DNA from: Nonomuraea indica
GTDB taxonomy: Bacteria > Actinomycetota > Actinomycetes > Streptosporangiales > Streptosporangiaceae
Assembly: GCF_002850745.1 (NCBI RefSeq)
Contig: NZ_KZ559466.1
Coordinates: 394,682 to 458,681, forward strand
Direction: 5' to 3'
Length of the DNA: 64,000 nt
How positions within the stretch are numbered: position 1 is the stretch's first letter; each line of letters starts with the position of its first letter. The notes beneath the pieces are model-generated. The model did not search any database. It worked only from the letters and a program-made list of their open reading frames with translations, and was not told the origin of the DNA. Both the position numbers and the translations under genes were made by a program. Of this stretch, positions 39,078 to 48,566 are shown piece after piece.

Positions 39078-40245
39078 GGTCGGCGGCCAGCCGGGCGGCG
39101 AGCCGTTCGAGGAGCGGTCCGGCGTCGGCCATGCACCGGGCCGGGTCGGGCTCCAGGTCGGTCAGGGCGTAGGCGGCCTCGATGCCGGCGGCCTTCAGGT
39201 CGGCGTCGGTGAGGGTGCGCCGGCCGCAGACGGCGACCACGGGGACTCCCGCCTCGGCGGCTGCCTGGGCGACGCCGACGGGGGCCTTGCCGCGCAGCGA
39301 CTGCTCGTCCAGCGATCCCTCGCCGGTGATCACGAGCCGGGCCCCGCGCACCAGGCTCCCGAACCCGAGCAGGTCGAGCAGGTAGTCGATGCCCGGACGG
39401 ATCTCGGCGTGCAGGAACGCCAGCGCCGCGAACCCGACGCCGCCGGCGGCGCCCGCGCCCGGCGCGCCCGCGACGCCCATGGGGCGCGGCCGGTCGTCGT
39501 GCTCCACCGCTCCGGTCAGGCCGTGGGTCCAGGCCGCCACCGCGGCGAGCCGGCCGAGGGCGGCGTCGAGCGTCCTGACGTCGTCGGGGGTGGCGCCCTT
39601 CTGCGGGCCGTAGACGGCGGCGGCGCCGTGCGGGCCGAGGAGGGGGTTGTCGACGTCGCTGGCCACCACGAACTCCACGCCCGAGATGTCGGCGAAGCCG
39701 GTGACGTCGATACGGTCGAGGGCGGCGAGCGCGGCGCCGCCGGGGCCCAGCTCGTCGCCGTTCGCGTCGAGCAGGCGCGCGCCGAGGGCCTGCACCATGC
39801 CGGCGCCACCGTCGGTGCACGCGCTGCCGCCCAGCCCGAGGACGATCCGCCGGGCGCCCCCGGCGAGCGCGTGCGCGATCAGCTCGCCGGTGCCGCGGCT
39901 GGTGGCGGTGAGGGGCTCCGGCGCGCCGGGCAGGCGGCGCAGCCCCGAGGCCTCCGCCAGCTCCACCACGGCCGTGGGCCGTCCCGGCGAGCTGTCGCCG
40001 GCGGGCGAGCCGGTGGGGTGCCAGGCGTACGACGCCTGGACGGGCTGCCCGGTCGGGCCCGTCACCTCGACGGTGACCCGGGTGAAGCCGCAGGCGACGA
40101 CCGCGTCCACCGTGCCGTCGCCCCCGTCGGCGACCGGCAGGCGGACCGCCGGCACCCCGAGCCCGGCCGACACCCTGTCGGCGACCTCGGCGGCCGTCAG
40201 CGACCCCTTGAACTTGTCGGGGGCGACAAGCACGTGCTCAACCAC
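39064..40245 (-). CDS. Glycerate kinase
   Basis: Phosphorylates glycerate, closing the glyoxylate branch of allantoin use. The 393-residue GarK/GlxK-type protein has the N-terminal [18 protein letters not shown] and [11 protein letters not shown], and [14 protein letters not shown] in the middle. GTG 40245 is preferred because GGGAG lies 6 bases upstream; GTG 40260 is possible. Glyoxylate carboligase and tartronate semialdehyde reductase are not in the window. Confidence 0.92.
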   Translation of the reverse strand: MVEHVLVAPDKFKGSLTAAEVADRVSAGLGVPAVRLPVADGGDGTVDAVVACGFTRVTVEVTGPTGQPVQASYAWHPTGSPAGDSSPGRPTAVVELAEASGLRRLPGAPEPLTATSRGTGELIAHALAGGARRIVLGLGGSACTDGGAGMVQALGARLLDANGDELGPGGAALAALDRIDVTGFADISGVEFVVASDVDNPLLGPHGAAAVYGPQKGATPDDVRTLDAALGRLAAVAAWTHGLTGAVEHDDRPRPMGVAGAPGAGAAGGVGFAALAFLHAEIRPGIDYLLDLLGFGSLVRGARLVITGEGSLDEQSLRGKAPVGVAQAAAEAGVPVVAVCGRRTLTDADLKAAGIEAAYALTDLEPDPARCMADAGPLLERLAARLAADRGLT

Positions 40246-40360
40246 TACGAACTCCCACACGACGACGACGGTGGCCGCACGCCCCCGTCGGGCCGCGCGG
40301 GGCGGACGGCGGGGCGTGCCGGCGTGGCCCCATCATCACACCTGCCCCGTGGCGGCCGCG

Positions 40361-41752
40361 TCACGGGTGGACCTCGGCGGAGACGGCGTGCCCCAGCTCC
40401 CCGGCCAGCCGGACCAGCCGGCGGTGCGCCCGTACCCCGGCCGCGCCCGCCGCGTCGTGCGGGACCGTGCGCAGCTCGTCGTCCTCGACCACCGTCTGCC
40501 CGCCGACCAGCAGCCGCGCCAGCGGCGGCTGGCGGGTCGCGAAGACCAGCGCGCACACCGGGTCGGCCACCGCTGCGGCGAAGGCGCCGTCCGTCCGCCA
40601 CAGCGCGAGGTCGGCGAGCTTGCCCGGCTCCAGCGTGCCGAGCTCCCTCTCCCGGCCGAGGTTGCGCGCCCCGCCGAGCGTGGCCAGCTCCAGTGCCTGC
40701 CTGGCGGTCAGCGCGGTCGGCCCGTATCGGGCCCGCTGGAACAGCAGCGCCTGCCGCATCTCGCCGGACAGCCCGGTGAGCTCGGCGGAGGCGCTGCCGT
40801 CGACGCCGAGGCCGACGTTCACGCCGCGCCGCAGCATCTCCGAGACGCGGGCGATACCGGCGCCGAGCCGGCCGTTGGAGGTGGGGCAGTGCGCGGCGCC
40901 GGTGCCGGTCGCGGCGAGCGCGCCGATGTCGGAGTCGCTCAGGTGCACCGCGTGCGCCACCCACACGTCGGTGCCGAGCCAGCCCAGCTTCTCCATGTAC
41001 GCCACGGGCCGCAGCCCCGTCTGGCGCACGCAGAGCTCCTCCTCGTCGAGCGTCTCGGCGAGGTGGGTGTGCAGGCGGACGCCCTTGTCCCTGGCCAGTT
41101 CCGCCGACCGGGTCATCAGCTCGGCGCTGACGGAGAACGGCGAGCAGGGGGCGACGGCGACGCGCAGCCTGGAGGAGAACGACGGGTCGTGGTAGGCGTC
41201 CACCGCCTCGGCCGTGGCGTCGAGGATGTCGTCGAGCCGTTCGACCACCTCGTCGGGCGGCAGCCCGCCCTGCGACCGGCCGCGGTCCATCGAGCCGCGG
41301 GCCGGGTGGAAGCGCAGGCCCACCGCGCGCGCGGCCTCGATCTCGGCGGCGAGCAGGTCGCCGCGTCCCGCGGGGAAGAGGTAGTGGTGGTCGCTGGAGG
41401 TGGTGCAGCCGGACAGCGCCAGGTGGGCGAGGCCGGCGGTGGCGGCGCCCGCGACGACGTCGGCGTCCATGGCGGCCCACACCGGGTAGAGCGTCACCAG
41501 CCACTCGAACAGCGTCGCGTCCTGGGCGAGGCCCTGCGAGGCCCACTGGTACAGGTGGTGGTGGGTGTTGACCAGGCCGGGGGTGGCCAGGCAGCCGGAC
41601 CCGTCGATCCGGGTGGCGCCGGGCGCGGCGGGCGCCTCGGCCATGGGACCGAGCGCGGCGATCCGGTCGCCGGTGATCAGGACGTACCCGTCGGCGATCT
41701 CGGGGCCGGCCACGGGCGCGACGTACACGTTCTCGATCAGCGTGGACGTCAC
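40361..41752 (-). CDS. 8-oxoguanine deaminase-like amidohydrolase (TrzA/AtzB family)
   Basis: Predicted to deaminate 8-oxoguanine to urate, or a related purine. The 463-residue protein has PGLVNTHHHLYQWASQGLA near residue 60, the metal His pair in HLAET, and the deaminase GLGVDGSASAEL. Guanine deaminase is a less likely alternative. GTG 41752 overlaps the stop of the 2Fe-2S subunit gene as GTGA. Its location in the urate pathway supports the call. Confidence 0.85.
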   Translation of the reverse strand: MTSTLIENVYVAPVAGPEIADGYVLITGDRIAALGPMAEAPAAPGATRIDGSGCLATPGLVNTHHHLYQWASQGLAQDATLFEWLVTLYPVWAAMDADVVAGAATAGLAHLALSGCTTSSDHHYLFPAGRGDLLAAEIEAARAVGLRFHPARGSMDRGRSQGGLPPDEVVERLDDILDATAEAVDAYHDPSFSSRLRVAVAPCSPFSVSAELMTRSAELARDKGVRLHTHLAETLDEEELCVRQTGLRPVAYMEKLGWLGTDVWVAHAVHLSDSDIGALAATGTGAAHCPTSNGRLGAGIARVSEMLRRGVNVGLGVDGSASAELTGLSGEMRQALLFQRARYGPTALTARQALELATLGGARNLGRERELGTLEPGKLADLALWRTDGAFAAAVADPVCALVFATRQPPLARLLVGGQTVVEDDELRTVPHDAAGAAGVRAHRRLVRLAGELGHAVSAEVHP

Positions 41753-42219
41753 GGCGCCGCCTTGCGCGCCGCCGCGAGCCGGACGGCGTCCAGGATCTTC
41801 TCGTAGCCGGTGCACCGGCACAGGTTGCCCGCCAGCGCCTCGCGGATCTCCGCGTCGCTGGGCCGCGCCACCCGCTCGATCAGGTCGTGCGCCTGCACGA
41901 CCAGGCCGGGCGTGCAGAAGCCGCACTGGACCGCCCCGCACTCGACGAACGCCTCCTGCACCGGGTCGAGGCGGTCGCCGTCGGCCAGGCCCTCCACGGT
42001 GCGCACCCGCCGGCCCTCGGCCTGCCCGGCGGCGACCAGGCAGGCGCAGACGGGCGTGCCGTCCAGGTAGACGGTGCACGAGCCGCACTCGCCCTGCTCG
42101 CAGGCGTTCTTCGAGCCGGGCAGGCCGACCCTCTCGCGCAGCACGTACAGCAGGCTCTCGCCCTCCCACACGTCGTCCACGGTCTCCTCGCGGCCGTTGA
42201 CGGTGAACGTGACGCGCAT
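41749..42219 (-). CDS. Xanthine dehydrogenase [2Fe-2S] subunit
   Basis: 156-residue small subunit of the molybdenum hydroxylase family. N-terminal plant-type cluster NACEQGECGSCTVYLDG; C-terminal cluster CGFCTPG and NLCRCTGYEKI. Both [2Fe-2S] clusters look intact. ATG 42219 overlaps the FAD-subunit stop by one base. The molybdopterin large subunit is missing from the window. Confidence 0.93.
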   Translation of the reverse strand: MRVTFTVNGREETVDDVWEGESLLYVLRERVGLPGSKNACEQGECGSCTVYLDGTPVCACLVAAGQAEGRRVRTVEGLADGDRLDPVQEAFVECGAVQCGFCTPGLVVQAHDLIERVARPSDAEIREALAGNLCRCTGYEKILDAVRLAAARKAAP

Positions 42220-43079
42220 CAGGCGGCCCTCCTTCCCAGGTGGTCGTCCCACGCCCAGGTGAGCGTGCGGCGGGCGAGCACGGCGATGGCGTGCCTGCGG
42301 TAGGCGGCGGTGCCGCGCACGTCGTCGATCGGCGCGGCGGCCGCCGCGCACAGCTCGCCGAAGCGGCGCAGCAGCGCCGGGTCAAGCGCCGCCGACCAGT
42401 CGAGCTCGGCGCTCAGGAACTCCTCGGCCGCCGTCGCCCGCAGCGGGGTCGGCGCGGCCGAGCCGATGCCGGTGCCGACCCGCCGCTCGCGCGGGTGCAG
42501 CGCGACGGCGAAGGAGCACACCGCGATCACCATGGCGTTGCGGGTGCCGACCTTGGAGAAGTACTGCGGCCCGGCCGCGCCGGCGACCCTGACGGCCCTG
42601 ATCAGCTCGTCGGGCAGCAGCGCCGAGCGCTTGACGCCCAGGTAGAACTCCGCGGCCGGGATGAGCCTGACGCCCCGCTCGCGTGACTCGACCTCCACGA
42701 CGGCGCCGGCGGCGAGCAGCGGCGGGTGGCAGTCGCCGGCGGGCGAGGCGGCGCCCAGGTTGCCGCCGACGGTGCCGCGGTTGCGGATCTGCGGCGAGCC
42801 GACCGTCCGCGACGCCTGCGCCAGCCCGGGCAGGGCGCCGCCCAGTTCCTCGACGACAGTCGTGTACGGCACGCCGGCCCCGACGCGGTGGACGCCGTCG
42901 GCCTCGCTCCAGGTGCGCAGCTCGGCGACCCGGGTGAGGTCGAGCAGGGCGGGGGGCCTGCGCACCCCGAAGTTGATCTCGACCATCACGTCGGTGCCGC
43001 CCTGCAGGGGCACCGCCTCGGGCCGCTCGGCCTTGGCGGCCAGCGCCTCCTCCCACGTCGTGGGGCGCAAGAAGTCCAT
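42219..43079 (-). CDS. Xanthine dehydrogenase FAD-binding subunit
   Basis: 286-residue CoxM/XdhB-type flavoprotein subunit. Flavin loops appear as LQGGTDVMVEIN (residue ~26) and TVGSPQIRNRGTVGGNLGAASPAGD (~90-115). It passes electrons from the Fe-S subunit to NAD+ or O2. It lies 2 bases after the uricase stop in a tightly packed operon. Confidence 0.92.
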   Translation of the reverse strand: MDFLRPTTWEEALAAKAERPEAVPLQGGTDVMVEINFGVRRPPALLDLTRVAELRTWSEADGVHRVGAGVPYTTVVEELGGALPGLAQASRTVGSPQIRNRGTVGGNLGAASPAGDCHPPLLAAGAVVEVESRERGVRLIPAAEFYLGVKRSALLPDELIRAVRVAGAAGPQYFSKVGTRNAMVIAVCSFAVALHPRERRVGTGIGSAAPTPLRATAAEEFLSAELDWSAALDPALLRRFGELCAAAAAPIDDVRGTAAYRRHAIAVLARRTLTWAWDDHLGRRAA

Positions 43080-43081
43080 CG

Positions 43082-43948
43082 CTACTCCCAGGCGAATGCG
43101 GCGTCAGGGGCGTCCTCGCGCAGCACCGCGCCCTCGATCAGCCCGTACGGGCGGTCGGCGGCGTGGTACACCTCGCCCTCGTTGTCGAGGCCGAACGGCG
43201 CCAGGTCCACGAGGAAGTGGTGCCTGTTGGGCAGGGCCAGCCGCACCTCGCAGATCTCCTCGCAGGTCCGCAGGGCCCGCTCCCCCATCGCGTACAGCGT
43301 CTGCTGCAGCGACAGGCTGTGCGTGCCGGCGAACGCCTCCAGCAGGCTCTGCCGCACCCGCGCGTAGGAGGAGGCGTAGGAGAGGGTGTCGCCGGCGTGC
43401 CGCCAGCGGGCCGTGACGGCGGTGGCGAGGACGCGGTCGGCGGCCGGTGCGAGGGTGGTGTACTGGTCCACCGCGAAGCCGTGGAACTCCGAGCCGGTCG
43501 TGTTCAGCAGGACGAGGTCCGTCAGGCCGGACACGACGGTGGTGCGGCCGTCGCGGTCGTGGTGCACGACGCAGGTGCGCACCTCGCCGCCGTCGCGCAC
43601 GAACGAGTGCGGGGTGACGGGGACGCGGCTCCAGCCGTACTCCTCGATCTCGACACGGGCGTGGTGGATCGCCGGCTGGGAGCCGACGAAGTGCCGGGCG
43701 AGCAGCAGGGCGAAGTCCTCGATCTGGTCCACGCCGTGCTTGCCGGCGAAGGCGTAGACGGTGTTCTTCTGCGTGTCGGTGGGCAGCACGGCGGAGTTGT
43801 CGCCGGTGAGGTGGACGGGCTCCATCGCGCCGGACAGGGAGGTGCTGACGTTCAGGTCCTTGAGGTGGTGCGTGGCGCCGTCCCTGGTGACGCGGACGAG
43901 CCTGGTCTCCGCCTTGCCGTAGCGGTTGGGCCCCAGGATGATCGGCAT
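43082..43948 (-). CDS. Urate oxidase (uricase)
   Basis: Cofactor-free oxidation of urate to 5-hydroxyisourate. The 288-residue length is typical. The catalytic Lys is in NRYGKAETR near residue 11, and the TDTQKNTVYAFA motif with the catalytic Thr is near residue 57. The C-terminal half has RHHFLVDL. ATG 43948 follows the HIU hydrolase stop directly. Confidence 0.96.
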   Translation of the reverse strand: MPIILGPNRYGKAETRLVRVTRDGATHHLKDLNVSTSLSGAMEPVHLTGDNSAVLPTDTQKNTVYAFAGKHGVDQIEDFALLLARHFVGSQPAIHHARVEIEEYGWSRVPVTPHSFVRDGGEVRTCVVHHDRDGRTTVVSGLTDLVLLNTTGSEFHGFAVDQYTTLAPAADRVLATAVTARWRHAGDTLSYASSYARVRQSLLEAFAGTHSLSLQQTLYAMGERALRTCEEICEVRLALPNRHHFLVDLAPFGLDNEGEVYHAADRPYGLIEGAVLREDAPDAAFAWE

Positions 43949-44244
<296 letters not shown>

Positions 44245-44248
<4 letters not shown>

Positions 44249-44754
44249 GGGGCCTCCCCGAGGAGCCCGGCGATCCGCAGCCGGGTGATGCGGGCCAGGT
44301 GGCCTCGGACGACGCCGCGTTCGGTGGTCTCGTCGTTGCCGAGGCGTCCGCGCAGGTCCGCCAGCATCTCGGTCCCGGTCAGGCCGGTGGCGCAGACCAG
44401 GTAGACGTGGCCGAAGCGGTCCTCGTAGGCGCGGTTGCCGTCGGCGAGGGCTTGGCGCAGGTGGTCCTCCACTCCGGCCTGCTCCTGCCGCGACCAGGCC
44501 GCCTCCCGGCCGTCGCCGCCGGGGCGGGCGCCGATGCGGGGGTGGGCCGCCAGCGCCTCCAGCACGTCGGGCCAGTCGAGGGCGCGGACGGCCGCCTCGG
44601 CGGCTCCGGCCAGCTTCTCGGGGCCGGTGTACGGGCGGCCCGCGGCGACGGTCGCGGCGAAGGCGCGGGAGGCGCAGCAGGCCAGCACCTCCCGCTCGGC
44701 CTGCTCGGGCGCCAGCGCGTTGAACCGGTCGAGGCCGGCGAGCGTGTGGGGCAT
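44245..44754 (-). CDS. OHCU decarboxylase
   Basis: Converts OHCU to (S)-allantoin. 169 residues from ATG 44754, with the conserved AHPRIGARP loop near residue 70, the WSRQEQAGV helix, and FGHVYLVCATG. A GTG at 44769 would add five residues. It is the first gene of the purine cluster, with a dyad-rich spacer before endonuclease IV. Confidence 0.92.
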
Positions 44755-44812
44755 GCCAGCAGTACACACATGTCGGTCGTGCCCGGTCCATCCGTAAGAA
44801 CTCTCAACTGTC

Positions 44813-44839
44813 CAACCGGTTGTCCACGAGTTTTCGTGG
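44813..44839. promoter_or_regulatory. Palindromes in the purine-cluster promoter region
   Basis: CAACCGGTTG (44813-44822) is a perfect palindrome and CCACGA-GTTT-TCGTGG (44824-44839) a perfect inverted repeat. They lie 59-85 bases upstream of the OHCU decarboxylase start and 89-115 before endonuclease IV. They are good candidates for the cluster's missing purine-responsive regulator. I cannot match them to a named factor. Confidence 0.45.
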
Positions 44840-44927
44840 CATGCTCCAAGCCGTGCGGCGCGGGACGCCCCAGCGGGCTCCGGGCGGGCTCGGGTGACGG
44901 GTGGGGGCCCATAAACTGGGTTCCATC

Positions 44928-45767
44928 ATGACCCCACGCTCTCTCATCGGCGGACACGTGTCCGTCACCGGCGGCCTGGCCACGGGCGGCCTGAAGTACA
45001 TGGCCGAGATCGGCGCCGAGATGATCCAGGTGTTCGTCACCAACCCGCGCGGGTGGGCGCTGGCCGAAGGCAAGCCGGAGCAGGACGCCAAGCTGGCCGA
45101 GTCGGGCGTCGACACGTTCGTCCACGTGCCCTACCTCGCCAATTTCGGCTCCCCCAGCCCCGAGACGCTCGACAGCTCCGTCGCGCTGGTCCGCCACACG
45201 CTGCGGCGCGCCGTCGCCATCGGGGCCAGGGGCGTGGTCGTCCACACCGGCTCGGCGGTGACCCAGCCGCGTGACGCGGCGATGCGTCAGCTTCACGAGC
45301 ACCTGCTGCCGCTGCTCGAGGAGATCCCCGACGGCGGGCCCGACCTGCTGCTGGAGCCGATGGCCGGCCAGGGCGCGATGCTGTGCGCCACCGTCCAGGA
45401 CCTGGAGCCCTATCTCGCGGCGCTCGACTGGCACCCGCGGGCCGGCGTCTGCCTCGACACCTGCCACGCCTTCGCCGCCGGTCATGACCTGCGGACCGCC
45501 GACGGGGTGCGGGAGACGTTCGACGCCCTGCACAAGATCGCCCCTGGGCGGCTGAAGCTGATCCACGCCAACGACTCCAAGGACGACTGCGGCTCCAAGA
45601 AGGACCGCCACGAGAACATCGGGGCCGGCCTCATCGGCAGCCAGGCGTTCGCCGACCTGATGCGCCATCCTGCGGTGGCCGGCGTGCCGATCTGCATCGA
45701 GACCCCCGGCAAGGCCGACAAGCACCGCGCCGACATCGAGGTGCTCAAGCGGCTGCGCGACGGCTGA
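44928..45767 (+). CDS. nfo: Endonuclease IV (AP endonuclease)
   Basis: Repairs abasic sites. 279-residue TIM barrel with zinc ligands in IGGHVSVTGG, VVHTGS, LLLEPMAGQG, CLDTCHAFAAGHD, LIHANDSKDDCGSKKDRHENIGAG and CIETPG, all intact. ATG 44928; TAAACT at 44912-44917 is a likely -10, giving a very short leader. Divergent from the purine cluster. Confidence 0.95.
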   Translation: MTPRSLIGGHVSVTGGLATGGLKYMAEIGAEMIQVFVTNPRGWALAEGKPEQDAKLAESGVDTFVHVPYLANFGSPSPETLDSSVALVRHTLRRAVAIGARGVVVHTGSAVTQPRDAAMRQLHEHLLPLLEEIPDGGPDLLLEPMAGQGAMLCATVQDLEPYLAALDWHPRAGVCLDTCHAFAAGHDLRTADGVRETFDALHKIAPGRLKLIHANDSKDDCGSKKDRHENIGAGLIGSQAFADLMRHPAVAGVPICIETPGKADKHRADIEVLKRLRDG

Positions 45768-45783
45768 GGCCCGTCTCCGTCCA

Positions 45784-45874
45784 CGCGGCGTCCTCGCAGT
45801 GTCCTCGCGGCGTCTCTCGCGGCGTCCTCGCGGCGTCTCTCGCGGCGTCCTCGCGGCGTCCTCGCGGCGTCCTC
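45784..45874. repeat. CGCGGCGTCCT tandem repeats after nfo
   Basis: Seven or eight copies of an 11-base unit CGCGGCGTCCT, with CTCT variants, directly after the nfo stop. No coding role seen. The remaining bases to 45987 show no gene. Confidence 0.75.
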
Positions 45875-45987
45875 GAAGGCGCGGGGAGGCGGCCGAGGCC
45901 ACGCCCACCGGCGCGTCGCCCAGGTCGGCGGCGACTCGGCCGGCGTGGCCGGCGGACGACGCGCCCCCGTCCGCCCTGCCGGGCGCC

Positions 45988-47355
45988 TCAGCCGGCTTCG
46001 CCTGTCGGCGAGGCCTCCTCGGGCCGGATGTTGTGGTTGCCCGCGAACAGGTTGCCGGGGTCGTAGTGACGCTTGACCGCCGCGAGCCGCTCGTAGGTCG
46101 GCGCCGGGTAGATCGCGGCGACGTCCGCCTCGGTAGCGGAGGCGAGGAAGTTGGCGTAGGCGCCGTTGACGTGGGGTGCGAGTGCCGTCCAGAGCGTGTC
46201 CAGAGCGGGACGCGCCGCCTCGACCACCGGCTGCGGACCCACGACGGTGGTCACGACCATCAGCTCCGCTCGGCGATGCGCGTAGGCGGTGGCGTCGTGG
46301 GGCACCCGGGAGACGGCGCCGCCGACGCTGCGAACGGCGATGAACGGCGATCCCTGCGATGCCCCGGCCTTGGCGAGGAGCCGGAGGACCGCGGGCACCG
46401 CCCCCTCGTCGACGAACGCGCTGCGGGTGACCAGCCGGATGCCGGGCGGCGGGGTGACGCCGTCCACGAGCGTGCCCGCACAGGGCCTCAGCGCGACATC
46501 GTCACCGATCACCGTGCCGAACCGGCGGATCGGGTCGATGGCCTTCGCGGCGAGCTCCGGGTCGTCGCCGTCGAAGACGACGCGGATCTCGACCGGCGCC
46601 TCGGGCCCGCCCGCGAAGGGATTGGCGAACTCCGCGACGGAGGTGAGCTCTTCGGGGGCGGTGCGGAGGTGGTCCGCCCAGCGCCGGAGCACGGTGGCCG
46701 CCTCCGACGCCGGGAAGGCGATCCTGCCGTAGAAGACGTCCGTCGTCGGATGCGCCGCGAACTCGAAGGCGGTCACGACTCCGAAGTTGCCGCCGCCACC
46801 GCGAATCGCCCAGAACAGCTCCGGGTTCTCCCCCGCGCCGGCCCGCACGACCGCTCCGCCGGCGGTGACCACCTCCGCGGCGACCACGTTGTCCAACGCC
46901 AGGCCGTACTTCCTGACCTTCCAGCCGATGCCGCCGGTCAGCGTCAGCCCACCGACGCCGACGCCCCTGGTGTCGCCGGAGGAGATCGCCAGGCCGTGCG
47001 GGGCCAGGACGTCGGCGACCTGGCCCCAGGTGGCGCCGCCGCCGATCCGGACGAGGTGGCGTTCCTCGTCGATGATCTCGACGCTCGCGAGCAGTCCGAG
47101 GTCGATCACGACACCGCCGTCGTTGGTGCCGAAGCCCGCGAAGCCGTGGCCGCCGCCCCGCACGGACAGCGCCAGCCCCGCGGCGGCGGCGAACGTCACA
47201 CCTGCCTGCACGTCGCCGACGCTCTTGGGCCGAAGCACGTAGGCGGGGCTTCCCGACGCCAGCACCGAGCGGCTGGCCGACGCGTACTCCGCTGCTCCGG
47301 GTTCGATGATGTCGCCGCCGAACTCACGGCGAAGGGTCTCAAGCGCTGAACTCAT
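45988..47355 (-). CDS. FAD-linked oxidase (berberine-bridge/6-HDNO type)
   Basis: 455-residue PCMH-fold flavoprotein. The FAD-attachment histidine is in VRGGGHGFAGFGTNDGG (near residue 73), followed by GVGVGGLTLTGGIGW, and the C-terminal BBE motif is YDPGNLFAGNHNI. The second cysteine for bicovalent FAD appears to be absent (GDTRGVGVGG). Start at ATG 47355. It is divergent from an ECF41 sigma gene behind a matching promoter, so it is probably that sigma factor's target. Confidence 0.9.
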   Translation of the reverse strand: MSSALETLRREFGGDIIEPGAAEYASASRSVLASGSPAYVLRPKSVGDVQAGVTFAAAAGLALSVRGGGHGFAGFGTNDGGVVIDLGLLASVEIIDEERHLVRIGGGATWGQVADVLAPHGLAISSGDTRGVGVGGLTLTGGIGWKVRKYGLALDNVVAAEVVTAGGAVVRAGAGENPELFWAIRGGGGNFGVVTAFEFAAHPTTDVFYGRIAFPASEAATVLRRWADHLRTAPEELTSVAEFANPFAGGPEAPVEIRVVFDGDDPELAAKAIDPIRRFGTVIGDDVALRPCAGTLVDGVTPPPGIRLVTRSAFVDEGAVPAVLRLLAKAGASQGSPFIAVRSVGGAVSRVPHDATAYAHRRAELMVVTTVVGPQPVVEAARPALDTLWTALAPHVNGAYANFLASATEADVAAIYPAPTYERLAAVKRHYDPGNLFAGNHNIRPEEASPTGEAG

Positions 47356-47435
47356 GTCGTTCCTTCCATGGCGTCGCCCCGCGGGTGGGATCGTGTGCCG
47401 CGCGGATCGCCGGCGCTGCATCCCGGCGAGCATGA

Positions 47436-47462
47436 GACCCCGGCGGCCCGATGCTTGTGACA
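47436..47462 (-). promoter_or_regulatory. ECF41-type promoter for the FAD oxidase
   Basis: On the minus strand: TGTCACA (47462-47456), 16-base spacer, GGTC (47439-47436), then TCATG. This matches the ECF41 promoter TGTCACA-N16-CGTC with one base change. The start codon is about 75 bases downstream. Confidence 0.8.
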
Positions 47463-47497
47463 GCGCGGCCGATGTGAGCCGCGTCACCGCCCGTGGA

Positions 47498-47524
47498 TGT
47501 CACATCACGGCGGGGGGCGGGGTC
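47498..47524 (+). promoter_or_regulatory. ECF41-type autoregulatory promoter of the sigma gene
   Basis: TGTCACA (47498-47504), a 16-base spacer, GGTC (47521-47524), then TCATG. It is identical in elements and spacing to the divergent promoter at 47462-47436. It lies 42 bases before the sigma-factor ATG. Confidence 0.82.
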
Positions 47525-47566
47525 TCATGCATGCACGGCCGCGAACGAACAGGGCAGGAAGCAGTG

Positions 47567-48469
47567 ATGAGCGAACACAGCGGGCATCGGACGGACTCGG
47601 CCACGGACCCCGCCACCGAGGCGTTCCTCACCCACCGCAATCTGCTGTTCACGATCGCCTACCAGATGCTCGGCTCGGCCGCCGACGCCGAGGACGTCCT
47701 GCAGGAGACCTGGCTGCGGTGGGCGGGCGTCGACCTCGACACGGTGCGGGACCGGCGCGCCTACCTGGTCCGCGTCGCCACGCGGCAGGCGCTGAAGCGG
47801 CTGCGTACGCTCGGCCGGCGCAAGGAGTCCTACGTCGGCCCGTGGCTGCCCGAGCCTTTGCTGACCGCGCCGGACGTGGCCGAGGACGTCGTGCTGGCCG
47901 ACAGCGTGTCGATGGCGATGCTGCTGGTGCTGGAGACGCTCCAGCCGACCGAGCGGGCGGTGTTCGTGCTGCGCGAGGTGTTCGATCTGTCCTACGACGA
48001 GATCGCCGACGCCGTCGGCAAGAGCCCGGCCGCGGTACGCCAGATCGCCCACCGGGCACGGGCCCACGTCGCCGCCCGCCGGCCGCGTGGGGTCGTCTCA
48101 CCGGCCCAGACCCGTGACGCGCTGGAGGCGTTCCACCGGGCGGTCGAGACGGGCGATCTGCAACGTCTGCTCGACGTCCTCGCGCCCGACGTCGTCCTGC
48201 TGACGGACGGCGGCGGAATCGTGCCGGCCTCGCCGTCGCCCGTCGTGGGAGCCGGTCAGGTGGCCCAGTTCCTGTACAGGATCCCTCCCGGTCGATCGCT
48301 GGAGCCCGCACAGGTCAACGGCCACCCCGCCCTGATCGTCCGGGTCGGCGACGAGGTCGACACCGTCATCGCGGTGCGCGTCGAGGACGGCCTCATCGCC
48401 GGGCTCTACGCCGTCCGCAACCCCGAGAAGCTGTCGCACGTGGGGCGGGAGACCACGGTGAGCCGCTGA
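47567..48469 (+). CDS. ECF41-family RNA polymerase sigma factor (SigJ-like)
   Basis: 300-residue ECF sigma factor. Region 2 (LLFTIAYQMLGSAADAEDVLQETWLRW) and region 4 (LSYDEIADAVGKSPAAVRQIAHRARAHV) are followed by a C-terminal SnoaL-like domain. That domain has the ECF41 hallmarks DGGG (LLTDGGGIV) and NPEKL (RNPEKLSHV), which act as an in-cis anti-sigma. ATG 47567. No separate anti-sigma gene is present. Confidence 0.95.
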   Translation: MSEHSGHRTDSATDPATEAFLTHRNLLFTIAYQMLGSAADAEDVLQETWLRWAGVDLDTVRDRRAYLVRVATRQALKRLRTLGRRKESYVGPWLPEPLLTAPDVAEDVVLADSVSMAMLLVLETLQPTERAVFVLREVFDLSYDEIADAVGKSPAAVRQIAHRARAHVAARRPRGVVSPAQTRDALEAFHRAVETGDLQRLLDVLAPDVVLLTDGGGIVPASPSPVVGAGQVAQFLYRIPPGRSLEPAQVNGHPALIVRVGDEVDTVIAVRVEDGLIAGLYAVRNPEKLSHVGRETTVSR

Positions 48470-48546
48470 GCCGTGCCGGACCCGGTGGGGTCGTGTCGGG
48501 GCGCCCGCCCGCGACCCGGCGCCCCCGTCCGGCCGGCTCGCGCTCT

Positions 48547-48566
48547 GCCCGCTCTGCGGAGCGGGC
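48547..48566 (+). terminator. Hairpin after the sigma gene
   Basis: GCCCGCTC-TGCG-GAGCGGGC, a perfect 8-bp stem 77 bases after the stop codon. It could end the sigma transcript. Confidence 0.5.
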
